Notes: generated from the sequence alone by a model not told the origin. DNA of 64,000 bases from CBDBND01 sp965207985 (GCA_965207985.1 CBDBND010000033.1:462164-526163); one strand, 5' to 3'; shown: positions 37,558 to 47,181, counted from the first letter of the stretch. Made by a program: numbers and translations.

Positions 37558-38201
37558 AGACTACCGGCGACAAAAGCCTTGGCACACTCATAGTGCCAGT
37601 TGGTTCTGGTTGCCGTGTGGAATCTCTGGACCTCACATCCACCCGCACTCGGCGCGCTTAGGGAGTTGTACCATATGGTTCTAGATCTTTCGACGCCCTC
37701 TGATAAGGTGCAAAACAGACTGACATAATCTTTTCCGCCGAAGAATATGATGGGTTCAGCAATTCCATTCGGGAGCATACGGAAGTCATTATATTTGTCT
37801 TGCTCACGCCTGCGCTTGTAGGTATCAGCGCTGGAACTGAAAGTGATATCGTAAAACGGCGTCAGGAAATCCGCTCTAATCAAGCCCCAGCCTGCGGAAA
37901 GAATATACAGTTGCTCCAAACCGCAATGGTTCGCCAACAGTTCGTAGGTCGAATTCTCATAGAGTTGCCAGGCCGGAAGGAGGCCGAGAGGGTTGTTGCC
38001 CGGATTGGCGTTATATTTGTATAAGGCGGTTCGCCACGAATTGTCGGAGTCGGAAGGATCGTCCGGCCGCGCAAAGACCTGATCGTCGCTTGCTGGCGCG
38101 ATCCCGGGATTGGCAACGAACATCACCTTTCGGCCATCGAGGCTGCGAAGATAACCTGCGTCTGGTCTTTTTTTGGCAGCACATTGGATGACGACAATCA
38201 T
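37548..38201 (-). CDS. DUF6884/YaaA-like protein, C-terminus altered by IS5
   Basis: 217 residues starting MIVVIQCAAKKRPDAGYLRS. The LSAGWGLIRADFLTPFYDIT motif is the hallmark of YaaA-like and DUF6884 proteins, which are tied to nucleic-acid base chemistry. The last few codons (SLRA) and stop come from the end of the neighbouring IS5 fragment, so the native terminus is slightly changed. ATGA overlap with the gene upstream shows a two-gene operon. In accessory islands such pairs are often defence-associated. Confidence 0.65.
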   Translation of the reverse strand: MIVVIQCAAKKRPDAGYLRSLDGRKVMFVANPGIAPASDDQVFARPDDPSDSDNSWRTALYKYNANPGNNPLGLLPAWQLYENSTYELLANHCGLEQLYILSAGWGLIRADFLTPFYDITFSSSADTYKRRREQDKYNDFRMLPNGIAEPIIFFGGKDYVSLFCTLSEGVERSRTIWYNSLSAPSAGGCEVQRFHTATRTNWHYECAKAFVAGSLRA

Positions 38202-38639
38202 GGCTGCCTCCCCACACGCCCGATGAGACGTGCCATAGTCTCCAGAAACGCCGGCTCATGGATCTCATCGACGTGATTTGAGTTCCAAAGACCGGAACGC
38301 TGCACGCGGTCCCTGTCGCAATACTGCCCGAGCCATGAATGGGAGGATACATCGATGTGAGGCTTGGCAAAGTTACTCAAGAGCGCAATGGCGTTCCGTT
38401 CTATATATCCCCTGAGACTGCCGGGGCCTGGTTCATCCTCAATGGCGAGCCAAAGAAAAGGCATGTCTCCTATTACTGCGCTGACGACACTTTCCAAAGC
38501 TTGCTCTTGGACCCTGACGTCACGCGGAGCAGTATTGCCCCGACCCCAGGATGAGCAAATATACCCCTTTTTCTCCATCAAGGCCGTTCCGACGATGAGT
38601 CTGAAGATTGATCCACGGTGGTTGCCACCGCCGCTAGCT
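38198..38639 (-). pseudogene. partner gene of the YaaA-like protein, 5'-truncated by an IS
   Basis: The frame is open from the IS boundary: SGGGNHRGSIFRLIVGTALM, then SSWGRGNTAPRDVR, FLWLAIEDEPGPGSLRGYIE and SGLWNSNHVDE. I remember this block as the C-terminal part of GIY-YIG-like hypothetical proteins encoded beside DUF6884-like genes, though this is from memory. The N-terminal catalytic part is missing. Confidence 0.6.
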
Positions 38640-40239
38640 AGTCGATCCTGAAAGACGCGGAGATTCTCTGTAATAGACTGTTATTGCGGATCAATTTTGT
38701 TGGCAATGGTGGTTCGGAATCGCCGGATTTTCTATACTGCAAGGCCGGTTCCTTGCAATTTCCGGATCAAAAAATGGATCAAAAAATGCGCCCCACATCA
38801 GCCGCCCCACATCAGCCAATGACGTCCCTTCTTTAGATCTCTTCCGCACCGCGCTTGAGAACATTCTCGATCAACGGCACGAACTTTATCGGCTCACCGA
38901 GTTGATCGATTGGCAGGGTTTTGATGAGGCGTTTGGTGTCTTGTATTGCCCTGACAACGGCTGCCCGGCCAAAGCGACGCGGCTGATGGTGGGGCTTCAA
39001 TATCTCAAGCACGTGTATGGTCTGTCCGATGACCAGGTGGTGATGCGCTGGGTGGAGAACCCTTACTGGCAGCATTTTTGCGGCGAGGTGTATTTTCAGC
39101 ATCACCCGCCGATTGATCCCAGCAGCATGTCGCGTTTCAGACGGCGCATTGGCCATTCAGGGTGCGAGAAAATTCTGCGGGCCACAGTTGATGCGGGTGT
39201 TCGGAGCAAGACGGTCAAACCCGACGACTTCAAGCGTGTGACGGTGGATACCACGGTGCAGGAGAAGGCGGTGGCCTTTCCCACCGACAGCAAATTGCTG
39301 AACCGTTCGCGTGTGCGTCTTGTCAAGCTGTGCCACACACACGGTGTGGTGTTGCGGCAGAGCTACGCCCGTAAGGGCCCTGAGGCGCTGTTGCGGGCCA
39401 ACCGTTATGGTCACGTCCGGCAGATGAGGCGCATGGGTGGTCAGATTAAGAAGCTCAAGACCTATCTGGGCCGGGTGGTGCGTGACACGGAGCGCAAGAT
39501 CGCGGGCCATAAGGGGTTGCAGGCGATTTTTGCCGGGGAGTTGGCGCTGGCCAGGCGGCTGCTCAGTCAACAGAAGATGGATCGCAACAAACTGTATAGC
39601 CTGCATGCCCCGGAGGTGGAGTGCATCGGCAAGGGCAAGGCCCACAAGCGTTATGAGTTTGGTGTCAAGGCCAGTATTGCAACGACAAACAGGAGCAACT
39701 TTATCGTTGGCGGCATGGCGTTGCCGGGGAATCCCTTTGATGGGCATACATTGCCAACAGCGTTGGAGCAGGTGCGCCGTTTGACAGGCTGTGTGGTTGA
39801 AGAAGTGTTTGTGGATCGTGGCTACCGTGGCCATGGCGAGGAAGCATCAAGGGTGTACATCTCGGGTCAACGGCGTGGCATAAAAACACAACGGCTGAAA
39901 CGGTCACTGAAACGGCGTCAGGCGATTGAACCGGTTATCGGCCATCTGAAATCGGATGGACTGTTGGGACGCAATTACCTCAAGGGTACTGAAGGTGATC
40001 GCATGAATGTGGCACTGGCCTGTGCCGGCCATAACCTAAGACTGATCCTGAAGCGGCTCAGAATTTATTGCGCCCGCATTTTGGGCGCTACGTTGCTCCG
40101 GGACATGATCGGATTGCATGGAACGCGTCTTGCGGCGTCAATCATCCGATGGAAGCGACGGATGGCGTGGCAGACTGAACCTAACAGCACACATCTAACG
40201 CTCGTAGTGGTATGAAAAACGGGTTTTTCAGGATCGACT
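38640..40239 (+). mobile_element. complete IS5-related element with AGCT duplication
   Basis: 1600 bp between AGTCGATCCTGAAA and TTTCAGGATCGACT, flanked by AGCT on both sides (38636-38639 and 40240-40243). One transposase gene. Confidence 0.88.
38902..40215 (+). CDS. IS5-family transposase (long type)
   Basis: 437 residues from the TTG at 38902; homologous coding continues upstream in frame to about 38815 (SLDLFRTALENILDQRHEL), so the true start is earlier and non-ATG or uncertain. Motifs: GLSDDQVVMRWVENPYWQHF, VTVDTTVQEKAV (first Asp), EVFVDRGYRGHG (second) and RRQAIEPVIGHLKSDGLL (Glu block). Confidence 0.88.
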   Translation: MIDWQGFDEAFGVLYCPDNGCPAKATRLMVGLQYLKHVYGLSDDQVVMRWVENPYWQHFCGEVYFQHHPPIDPSSMSRFRRRIGHSGCEKILRATVDAGVRSKTVKPDDFKRVTVDTTVQEKAVAFPTDSKLLNRSRVRLVKLCHTHGVVLRQSYARKGPEALLRANRYGHVRQMRRMGGQIKKLKTYLGRVVRDTERKIAGHKGLQAIFAGELALARRLLSQQKMDRNKLYSLHAPEVECIGKGKAHKRYEFGVKASIATTNRSNFIVGGMALPGNPFDGHTLPTALEQVRRLTGCVVEEVFVDRGYRGHGEEASRVYISGQRRGIKTQRLKRSLKRRQAIEPVIGHLKSDGLLGRNYLKGTEGDRMNVALACAGHNLRLILKRLRIYCARILGATLLRDMIGLHGTRLAASIIRWKRRMAWQTEPNSTHLTLVVV

Positions 40240-40243
40240 AGCT

Positions 40244-40598
40244 ACGGCCTCAACGATCCTGGACTGCACTCCAAAGAGCGTCGCCGCGCGGCCTACCGGA
40301 AGTCTTCGAAAGAAGCCAAAACCCTCTGAATCCGGGGGGACAATCATACTAGGGACCTTTGAGTCGGGCACTCAGCGGCGCTTAAGATGCGACAGATTGT
40401 TGCGTGGGATCGAAAATGGCCTCTTTTTTGGTCCGAAATCGAAATCGACCGATTTTGAGGAGTTTACCCACCTGCCTGCACCAAGCGAGACCCCCGCGTG
40501 GGAGAGCCAGTCCCGCGGGGGTCTCAAGACCGTGCTGAGAAGTGGCTGCTTTGCCGAACACGGCCTTATCCGGCACACCATCCCAAGAGCAGGACTAA
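40244..40598. other. 355-nt interval between two IS elements, no gene called
   Basis: Contains a strong 12-bp hairpin at 40487-40525 (GAGACCCCCGCG with CGCGGGGGTCTC) without a T-run. A minus-strand frame starting ATG ATT GTC near 40348 reads FGFFRRLPVGRAATLFGVQS and runs into the IS; it is too short to call. Confidence 0.4.
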
Positions 40599-41173
40599 GA
40601 GCCTGACCGAAAAAGAATTGAGTGGAATCAGTCCCTTGTGATTCCCTTGTTGTGTTCGCCAGCAAGGAGGATAACAAGATGTGGACTGACGCCACTCGTG
40701 AGAAATATGAGCGCGAGGCGCACCGCTAAGAAGGTGATGGGCCGCAAGCGCCATATCGTGGTGGACACTGGCGGGCGGTTGCTCGGTGCCGTGGTCCACG
40801 AGGCTGACATCCAGGATCGCGACGGTGCGCCGTCGCTGCTCGCCGAGGTGGGGGCGTGGTTTCCCGGGGTCGGCCATATCTTCGCCGACGGCGCTTACGC
40901 CGGCCCTAAGCTGGCCGGGGCGCTGAAGAAGATCGGCGACTGGGCGCTGGAGATCGTCAGGCGCAACGACAAGGCGGACGGCTTCGTTGCGCTGCCGCGC
41001 CGTTGGGTGGTCGAACGCACCTTCGCATGGTTCGGGCGCAGCCGCCGCCTTGCGAAGGACTTCAAGGCGACCGTCGAGAGCGCCCTTGCCTGGCTCCTGA
41101 TCGCCAGCATCCAAGTCTTCATCCGTAGACTAGCAAGGTTATGAAAATAAACGATTCTTTTCCGGCCAGACTC
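40599..41173 (+). mobile_element. internally deleted IS5 derivative (575 bp) with TAA duplication
   Basis: Both ends match the 931-bp parent (GAGCCTGACCG and CGGCCAGACTC) and the flanks are a perfect TAA duplication. Inside, the transposase is deleted from codon 17 (EREAHR) to GKKVMGRKRH, leaving a non-functional frame. Because ends and duplication are intact, it either transposed after deletion using a parental transposase or lost its middle in place. Confidence 0.92.
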
Positions 41174-41344
41174 TAAGAGGCCTATAGCCACTAAGATCCA
41201 AAACGACGTCTGTATGATGTCAAACAGTAGACGAAACATGACTTTACCTGGATAGGGGTTTCAGAGGATTGATAATTTTTCGATCCTCTCCAAAGCGCTG
41301 GCAATTCGAGCAAGTTCATTGAGCAAATTTTCCATTGATTCTTC

Positions 41345-41700
41345 TTGTCTTTGACATTGGATTCTCCGGCTGGGATAGATTGCGACCATACCTACAGTGC
41401 CTATTACGACACAAATCAGGTCGTAACGTTGACGGCGCAGTATGTCCCGGGGTGGGCCTTCGAAAGCTGGTCGGGAGCATGTTCGGGCTATGATAGAACC
41501 TGTGAAGTCACGCTATCGGAAAGTGCTAGCGTAACGGCAACGTTCACGCCCGCGGTTTTGCCCTCGGTTCTATTCTCGTCCAAACAGACAATCGGCCAAT
41601 CCTTTCTGCGCTTTTATAACGCAGGCACGGCCACAGAGACGGTGCGGGTTGATTTATCGGATCAGGAAACGGGCGCTTATGGAACGCCGCCGAGACCGGA
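41345..41700 (+). pseudogene. surface-protein fragment with InlB-type repeat
   Basis: VVTLTAQYVPGWAFESWSGA and CEVTLSESASVTATFTP form one divergent InlB_B-like repeat; SFLRFYNAGTATETVRVDLS is the same module seen at 19960-20382. No start codon region or signal peptide; cut at about 41700 by recombinase sequence. Confidence 0.65.
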
Positions 41701-41842
41701 AACGCGGATCGCAAGCGGCTGCTCGGGCTTCTGATTGAGGATGCGACGCTCACCCGGGACGGCTCCGAGGTGACGATCGGTCTGCGCATGCGCGGGGGGC
41801 GTTCCCTGACGCTGGAGACCGTTCAACCTCCAACTCTCTTAT
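41701..41842 (+). pseudogene. serine recombinase C-terminal fragment
   Basis: Reads DRKRLLGLLIEDATLTRDG, then VTIGLRMRGGRSLTLE and stops at 41840. This is the standard end of large resolvase-type recombinases. Its zinc-ribbon part is displaced to 42200-42360, so the gene is scrambled. Confidence 0.75.
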
Positions 41843-42103
41843 GAGGGCACACGCAGTCGAGTGGAGAATCTGGTTGGTTTCAGTGCATGACGATCCCACC
41901 TTCCGGGTTGCTCGGATCTACGTCTGGTTTGCCTTGCGGCCAGGTCGTAACGCTCTTCGCATCGGTTGCGCTTGTGCGCATACCCAACTCTTATACGGAG
42001 CGCCGGACCCGGACCTCGATCCCGCTTGCTGCGGGCGCAGCGTTCCGGGGGCGGGCCCATCTCCTGGTCGGCATCTTTCAGCCCGGAGGAGCTTCGGCCA
42101 CAT

Positions 42104-42362
42104 GCCACCCGGCCCGGTGCCGGACGCGGCCGGCCTGCGTGGAAGGATGTGGTTTCGCGATCAGACGAGCTTGGCGCCCGCCGGCACGAGACCGGTTTCG
42201 GAGAATGAGCGCCAGCTTCGGGACAACGCGCGATCCTACACTGCGGCGCGCCGCAGCCCCCCGCCCGAAGGACCGGCATTGCTGCGGGGTCTGGCCATTT
42301 GCGGGGTATGCGGCCGGAATATGACGGTGCGCTACCACACCCGCAATCCGCCATCGCTTTGA
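42104..42362 (+). pseudogene. serine recombinase zinc-ribbon fragment
   Basis: Includes SENERQLRDNARSY and GPALLRGLAICGVCGRNMTV RYH-like sequence: the recombinase zinc beta-ribbon with CxxC. The second CxxC and catalytic domain are missing. Confidence 0.7.
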
Positions 42363-42806
42363 ACCACTCGACGATGTACCTGTCATCGGAAAGGCCAGTG
42401 CCGAAGAAATGAACCAAGAACGTTGCCGCCGTGTTGCCGGGCATCGCCATTGCTGTGGTCATGGTGTCGCCTCCATAGTGCTGGCGGCGGCCTCTCTCTG
42501 GACAGCCGCCCGCCATGCCACTTCCGGCCAAACGCCACTCTCGGCAGAGCGGGGCAGGCCGGCCAATCTCCGGTGCGCCCGGACGGATCGGGACAGTGGG
42601 GTGGCCGGGGGGTAGACGGTTCGAGGAAGATACCGGAGTTCGTGACCGGCAGCGCAAGGACCGGGGCGGGTCATCATGGGGATGGTTAAGAACCTGGCGA
42701 AATACCGGCTGAACCGAAACCGTGCCTGAGCGCTCCGCATCTGTCTCTCAGAGCAGAGAGTCTGACCTCAGCGCTTCTTTCAAATCTCAATCGCGCCAAA
42801 GGACGA
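42363..42806. other. 444-nt interval, no supported gene
   Basis: GC-rich sequence with overlapping shadow frames. A minus-strand stretch (MAMPGNTAATFLVHFFGTG) looks coding-like over about 40 codons but cannot be assigned. Confidence 0.35.
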
Positions 42807-44105
42807 CTAGATATCCTTGATGAAAAAAAATACGCTAGCAAACGCGATCAGCCACGCCGCCGGATGTACGCCGGTGATTTTACCGGTTAAGCTCTTCACG
42901 GCCACATAAGCGGTGAAGCCGACAGCGACACCGTTAGCAATACTGAATGTGAACGGCATGACCACTGCTGCCAGGATCGCGGGGCCGTACTCGCTCATAT
43001 CCTCCCAATCAATGTCTTTGAGGTTCTTGGCAAAGAATGTGGCGACGAAAACCAGAGCAGGAGCCGTAGCCCAATCAGGAATGGTTTTCGCGACCGGTGC
43101 GACAAACAAGCACAAAAGAAACAGGACTGCAGCCGTGATTGCTGTCAGCCCGGTGCGCCCTCCTTCTTTGATGCCGGCACCGCTTTCGATGTAGGCCGTC
43201 GTGGTGCTGGTACCGAGCAAACTACCGGCTGTCGTGGCTATAGAATCGGAGAACACGGCACGGCCGATACCATCGACTTTGCCATCCTCACCGACTTTAC
43301 CGGCCATATTGGCGACCGACGTCAGGGTGCCCGCAGTGTCGAAAAAATCAACGAACAAGAAGGTCAGCACAACAATGATAAGGCCAAGTTCGAATACCGC
43401 AGCAATATCGAGTTGGAAAAAAGTCGGTGCAATGCTTGGCGGCAACCATTCACCTCCGCCCCAAATCGCATCACCGGTGATCAAACCGATGATTGTGATG
43501 CAAAGAATACCGATCACGATGGAGCCGGGAACCTTGCGCGCATCAAGGATCATCATGACGATGTAGCCGAGGCACGCCAGTGCTGTAGTCGAGGTCGTAA
43601 GGTCTCCGATTTGCACAAGCGTTGCCGGGCTGTCCACCACGATCCCGGCGTTGCGCAGGCCAATGATTGCAAGAAAGAAACCGATTCCGGCACCGACGCC
43701 CAAGCGCAAGCTTTTCGGCATCGCCTCGATGACCCACTGCCGGAATTTGGTTGCGCTCAAGATGACGAACAAGATGCCCGAACAAAACACGGCGCCAAGC
43801 GCTGTTTGCCAAGTGTGGTCCATGCCAACGACCACGCCGTAGGTGAAGAAGGCGTTGAGACCCATGCCAGGTGCCAGCGCCACTGGCCAATTTGCCCACA
43901 GACCCATGATCGCGGTGCCGATCACTGCGGCGAGAATCGTTGCTGTGAAAACAGCGCCGAAATCCATTCCAGCGTCCTTTAGGATCAAGGGGTTGACTAC
44001 GATGATGTAGGCCATTGTCAGGAAGGTCGCGAAGCCGGCAACTATCTCCCGCCGGACCGTCGTCCCGTTCTTTTCAAGCTTGAATTGACGGTTAAGGAAA
44101 TCCAA
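42807..44105 (-). CDS. NCS2/AzgA-type purine permease
   Basis: 432 residues, about 12-14 TM segments. The GFATFLTMAYIIVVNPLILK N-terminus, PVALAPGMGLNAFFTYGVV, GAGIGFFLAIIGL and TTTAYIESGAGIKEGGRTGL motifs identify the AzgA-like hypoxanthine/guanine/adenine permeases. RBS AAAGGGG 8 nt before ATG 44105. Belongs with hpt, the Tsx-like channel and adenine deaminase on the same strand as a purine-salvage group. Confidence 0.92.
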   Translation of the reverse strand: MDFLNRQFKLEKNGTTVRREIVAGFATFLTMAYIIVVNPLILKDAGMDFGAVFTATILAAVIGTAIMGLWANWPVALAPGMGLNAFFTYGVVVGMDHTWQTALGAVFCSGILFVILSATKFRQWVIEAMPKSLRLGVGAGIGFFLAIIGLRNAGIVVDSPATLVQIGDLTTSTTALACLGYIVMMILDARKVPGSIVIGILCITIIGLITGDAIWGGGEWLPPSIAPTFFQLDIAAVFELGLIIVVLTFLFVDFFDTAGTLTSVANMAGKVGEDGKVDGIGRAVFSDSIATTAGSLLGTSTTTAYIESGAGIKEGGRTGLTAITAAVLFLLCLFVAPVAKTIPDWATAPALVFVATFFAKNLKDIDWEDMSEYGPAILAAVVMPFTFSIANGVAVGFTAYVAVKSLTGKITGVHPAAWLIAFASVFFFIKDI

Positions 44106-44146
44106 TGAACTTCACCCCTTTGCATGGTACTGTCAGACTGGCATTG

Positions 44147-44394
44147 TCAGAGTAAGTGGGCTGGAAACCGGAATTTAAGATCATCGGCCATTTCGGTGGG
44201 AAAACCGAGTTTACCGCAGCCAAGGCTAACCGCAATTACATAATCAGCTTCTAAGCCCGTGGAGCCGTGAACGGGCTTCCATGAAATACTGAGGCTAGGG
44301 TACTGCCTTTCCAAATCGGACATGTTCTGTGCATTCAGTAGGTTGAAGCGGCCAAGAAATAAAATAGTCGGTCTTTGCTGGTTTTCTTTATTTC
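44147..44394 (-). pseudogene. DNA helicase IV-like C-terminal fragment
   Basis: Reads ILFLGRFNLLNAQNMSDLER, then SWKPVHGSTGLEADYVIAVS and GFPTEMADD. This is motif V/VI territory of UvrD/HelD helicases (normally VHGSKGLEADYV); the conserved Lys is Thr here. Only about 80 codons remain between the permease promoter and the Tsx-like gene. Confidence 0.75.
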
Positions 44395-45126
44395 ATACGT
44401 ATCCGCAGCAGTCTGTTTAGAGTCTCGTTCAAGAGGGGCGGTATTTCGCCAGTTGATGTGATCTGACAATGACTTGACCACGGCCTTGAAACCTCACCTT
44501 GAGAAATATACGTTAGCTAAAAGGTCACCTTGATCATCGCTTGCACAACAGAATCGCTAACCCCATCAACACCAAATTTGTTGTCCCAATAGAGCCACTC
44601 CACCCCAACGTAAAATCTGTCCGGTTGCCCCATGAGATGACCCATGTCCAAAAGCAATTGTGGCTGAGCCTGGAAATTGCTTTTCTCGAAAGCACCGGTG
44701 CTAGGCGTGCCCTCGGAGCCAACCCAATCAAAAAACCCTAGGACGGCCCACCTCAAACGTCCTGTTTCCAAAGCGGCGTCCCAAACCACGGTGACTTGCC
44801 ACGTGGTTCCGCTCAGGTCCGGGTTTTCCCTGAGATAGCCATTGACTTGAAAGAGATTAAATCCCGGTAGGGTCAAATCTACCGCCGCGCCAATCAGGCA
44901 ATTGGTAATACCTTCCCCTACTTCCAAAGTTCCGGACAGCAACATGTCCTGGACCAGTCCGCCCGCAGTTGATCGTCCGTTGATTTTGGAGAAGCTCAAA
45001 CGTGGCGCCCATTCCCCGTAGACATGGGTGCCCCCACCTAGGGGGGCGGGTAATGTCGAAAAAGGTAAAGTTGTCGCCATAGGCCCAACCGTTGGCCCAC
45101 TCAATAGTAAGAGTTTCGGCATGGCA

Positions 45127-45219
45127 TGGGGCCGACGGCCTCATCGACCGGCTGACGGAAGAGGTCGAGGCCGCGACCCTCGCCCATGCCCTCGATCATC
45201 CCACCCACGGTGCGCTCCG
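45127..45219 (+). pseudogene. IS481-family transposase shard
   Basis: Plus strand reads IDRLTEEVEAATLAHALDHP then THGALR, the N-terminal helix-turn-helix region of IS481-type transposases. Embedded inside the Tsx-like pseudogene between the repeat copies. Confidence 0.6.
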
Positions 45220-45316
45220 CGGTATTCCAGGCCTGCGCTGCCGCGGGTGCGGCGGAAACGAGGCCAAACAGAAAAGCAAATAAGGTACGGCACATGGTCT
45301 CCTTCTCTAAAACGCT
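45220..45316. repeat. 97-bp direct repeat, copy A
   Basis: Covers the ribosome site and signal-peptide codons of the Tsx-like gene; identical to copy B at 45364-45460. Start codon of this copy is at 45295. Confidence 0.92.
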
Positions 45317-45363
45317 TTTGGGGCCCAGTTCAAAGCTGGAACCATAGAGAACTTGGGCATTGA

Positions 45364-45460
45364 CGGTATTCCAGGCCTGCGCTGCCGCGGGTGCGGCGGA
45401 AACGAGGCCAAACAGAAAAGCAAATAAGGTACGGCACATGGTCTCCTTCTCTAAAACGCT
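45364..45460. repeat. 97-bp direct repeat, copy B
   Basis: Same 97 bp as copy A, 144 bp away, from CGGTATTCC to AAAACGCT. Contains AGAGAAGGAGACC before ATG 45439, a strong ribosome site. Confidence 0.92.
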
Positions 45461-45639
45461 AGGCACTATGGATAATTGTAGGGCCCTATCAAGGGAAAGG
45501 TCCCAATGGGAGCGCTTTAGTTAAACGACACCATAGACGTGGAATTGCCCGTCCAGACTTAGTTGAAATAGACACAGCCATATGATGAGAAGACACGGAT
45601 GATTTTGGAAGATCTTGGCACACTCTGCGTATGTCCCGG

Positions 45640-46206
45640 TTAATCCGTCTTTTCTTGATCGTGCGGAAGTGCATATACGGCAGGTAGGTTTCGCCAGTAT
45701 CCGCGATAGTCCATTCCGCAACCAAAAAGGTAAAAGTCGGGGCACTCTAAACCCTTGAAGTCGACATGGACCGCGGCATTGCGGTCTTTACTTTTGCGCA
45801 CCAGAACTGTAGTCCATACACGTGCTGCACCTTCGGCTAACGCCCATTGACGAAGTGCTTGTAGCGTGATGCCTTCATCAAGGACATCGTCGACAAGGAG
45901 CACCTGACGGTTCGTAAGACTGCGATGCGGCTTGGCTAACCAGTTGATCGACCCACCGCGTATGCGATCACCATAGCGTGCCACATGGACGTAATCAAGT
46001 TCCAGCGGAAAGAGCAGGCTTCCGAGTAGGCGTCCACAGTAAGCTAGACCTCCGTTCATAACGCAGAGCACCAGTGGATTGGCGGTTTCCAACTCACGCG
46101 TTATGCATTTCGCCATGCGACTGATAGCTTGCGTGACCGTCTCCGCGTCGGTAATCAATGTGGAACGGTTGTAAGCAGATACGATCTCTTCTAGCGCTCT
46201 TGTCAT
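45640..46206 (-). CDS. hpt: hypoxanthine-guanine phosphoribosyltransferase
   Basis: 188 residues from ATG 46206 (MTRALEEIVSAYNRSTL). PRPP-binding signature VLLVDDVLDEGITL; VLCVMNGGLAYCGRLL is the N-terminal PRPP loop and FYLFGCGMDYRGYWRNLP the hood/C-terminal part typical of the Hpt type that recognises 6-oxopurines. Converts hypoxanthine or guanine to IMP or GMP. Same strand as Tsx-like and NCS2 permease genes. Confidence 0.9.
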   Translation of the reverse strand: MTRALEEIVSAYNRSTLITDAETVTQAISRMAKCITRELETANPLVLCVMNGGLAYCGRLLGSLLFPLELDYVHVARYGDRIRGGSINWLAKPHRSLTNRQVLLVDDVLDEGITLQALRQWALAEGAARVWTTVLVRKSKDRNAAVHVDFKGLECPDFYLFGCGMDYRGYWRNLPAVYALPHDQEKTD

Positions 46207-46459
46207 TGGTAAAATCCCTAGAATTGAAGCCCAAGCTTCATCACGTCTTAGCACCGCACTATCAGATTAAATTTCCTCAACGAGCAAAGGAAGTTTCTAA
46301 AGCCATATTCTTGATTGCATTGGTCTTCATCGTTTTCTTCGTTGTGGAATGATAAGGGGATTCAGAGCCAATCGGAGAGATGCATCCATAACTACACGTG
46401 ATGCGAAACATTCAAGCGGTTCAAGATGAAAAAACTGAAGCTGAATAAGGGGAAATGAA

Positions 46460-46729
46460 ATGGCAGTCTATCTTGTTGCTTACAATATTGTGAACGACAA
46501 AGGACGAAAAACGGTGCTTGAGAAGATTAAAGGTTATGACTGTGTGGAACTGTCAGAATCTGCTTATGCTGTTATTTCCAACAAAACACCAAAACAACTT
46601 TTGGAGGAGTTAGCCGTTCCTTTTTCAACATTTGACCGTTTCTATGTAATTCCTCTCAAACAACCATACGATGGATTTGGTACTGATTATGATAAAACAT
46701 CGCTAGATGGGAACTTGCCATATAAATAG
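46460..46729 (+). CDS. small Cas2/SinR-like protein
   Basis: 89 residues starting MAVYLVAYNIVNDKGRKTVL, with a second strand SAYAVISNKTP and DRFYVIPLKQPYDGFG. Ferredoxin-like outline as in SinR/VapD/Cas2-type small proteins. Distinctly AT-richer than the surroundings. Strong AAGGGGAAATG ribosome site. It is followed 5 nt later by a 59-codon gene that the IS3 interrupts; the pair looks like a small operon, perhaps toxin-antitoxin-like. Confidence 0.65.
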   Translation: MAVYLVAYNIVNDKGRKTVLEKIKGYDCVELSESAYAVISNKTPKQLLEELAVPFSTFDRFYVIPLKQPYDGFGTDYDKTSLDGNLPYK

Positions 46730-46887
46730 GCCGTGTGAGGAACATCAGACTGAGTGATGGAAAACCCATAATACAGCGTTCTGACGGTCGTTTTTATTTG
46801 CTACCTGTGAGCTACTCCCCGGAAATCGGACACTGACGTAAGCTACGATTTGTTGTCTGCTGGTCTTCGTAGAGAAGGAGATCAGAG

Positions 46888-47181
46888 ATGTCGAAACGCA
46901 AGCAACACTCGCCGGCATTCAAGGCGAAAGTGGCCCTCGAAGCCTTGAAGGGCGAAGAGACCGTATCCGAGCTGTCCAGCCGGTTCGGAGTTCACCCGAC
47001 GATGATTCATCAATGGAAGCGTGCGCTGCTTGATGGTGCTCCTGGCGTGTTCGCACGTGGTGGCCGCCGGCAACCGGAGATCGACGAAGCGCAGGTGAAG
47101 GAGCTGCATGCCAAGATTGGGGAGTTGGCTGTGGCCAACGATTTTTTGTCCAGACAGCTCAAGCCCTGGGGCGTGAAGTGA
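46888..47181 (+). CDS. IS3-family transposase OrfA
   Basis: 97 residues, HTH of the IS3 OrfA type (GEETVSELSSRFGVHPTMIH) followed by a leucine-rich segment (AQVKELHAKIGELAVANDFL). The stop TGA overlaps the GTG start of OrfB. Confidence 0.95.
   Translation: MSKRKQHSPAFKAKVALEALKGEETVSELSSRFGVHPTMIHQWKRALLDGAPGVFARGGRRQPEIDEAQVKELHAKIGELAVANDFLSRQLKPWGVK
47142..47148 (+). promoter_or_regulatory. T6G slippery heptamer for -1 frameshift OrfA to OrfAB
   Basis: TTTTTTG is phased T TTT TTG in the OrfA frame about 30 nt before its stop; a -1 slip leads into the OrfB frame without a stop. Position and phase are those expected for programmed frameshifting in IS3 elements. Confidence 0.7.

Larger units (their letters stand above)
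44517..45439 (-). pseudogene. Tsx-like nucleoside channel (outer membrane), broken
   Basis: From ATG 45439: signal peptide MCRTLFAFLFGLVSAAPAAA, mature start WNTVNAQVLYGSSFELG. The frame is then interrupted by a repeated signal-peptide segment and an IS481 shard, resumes as ETLTIEWANGWAYGDNFTFF at 45120, shifts frame near 45045 in a C6 run, and continues as GGGTHVYGEWAPRLSF to a C-terminal beta-barrel ending VVQAMIKVTF. The WANGW-YGDNFxFFD pattern and terminal Phe fit Channel_Tsx. It lies between hpt and the purine permease. Confidence 0.75.

Noticed and set aside
40487..40525. Strong 12-bp hairpin as a terminator
   Set aside because: No T-run follows on either strand and no gene ends nearby, so it is recorded only as a structure.
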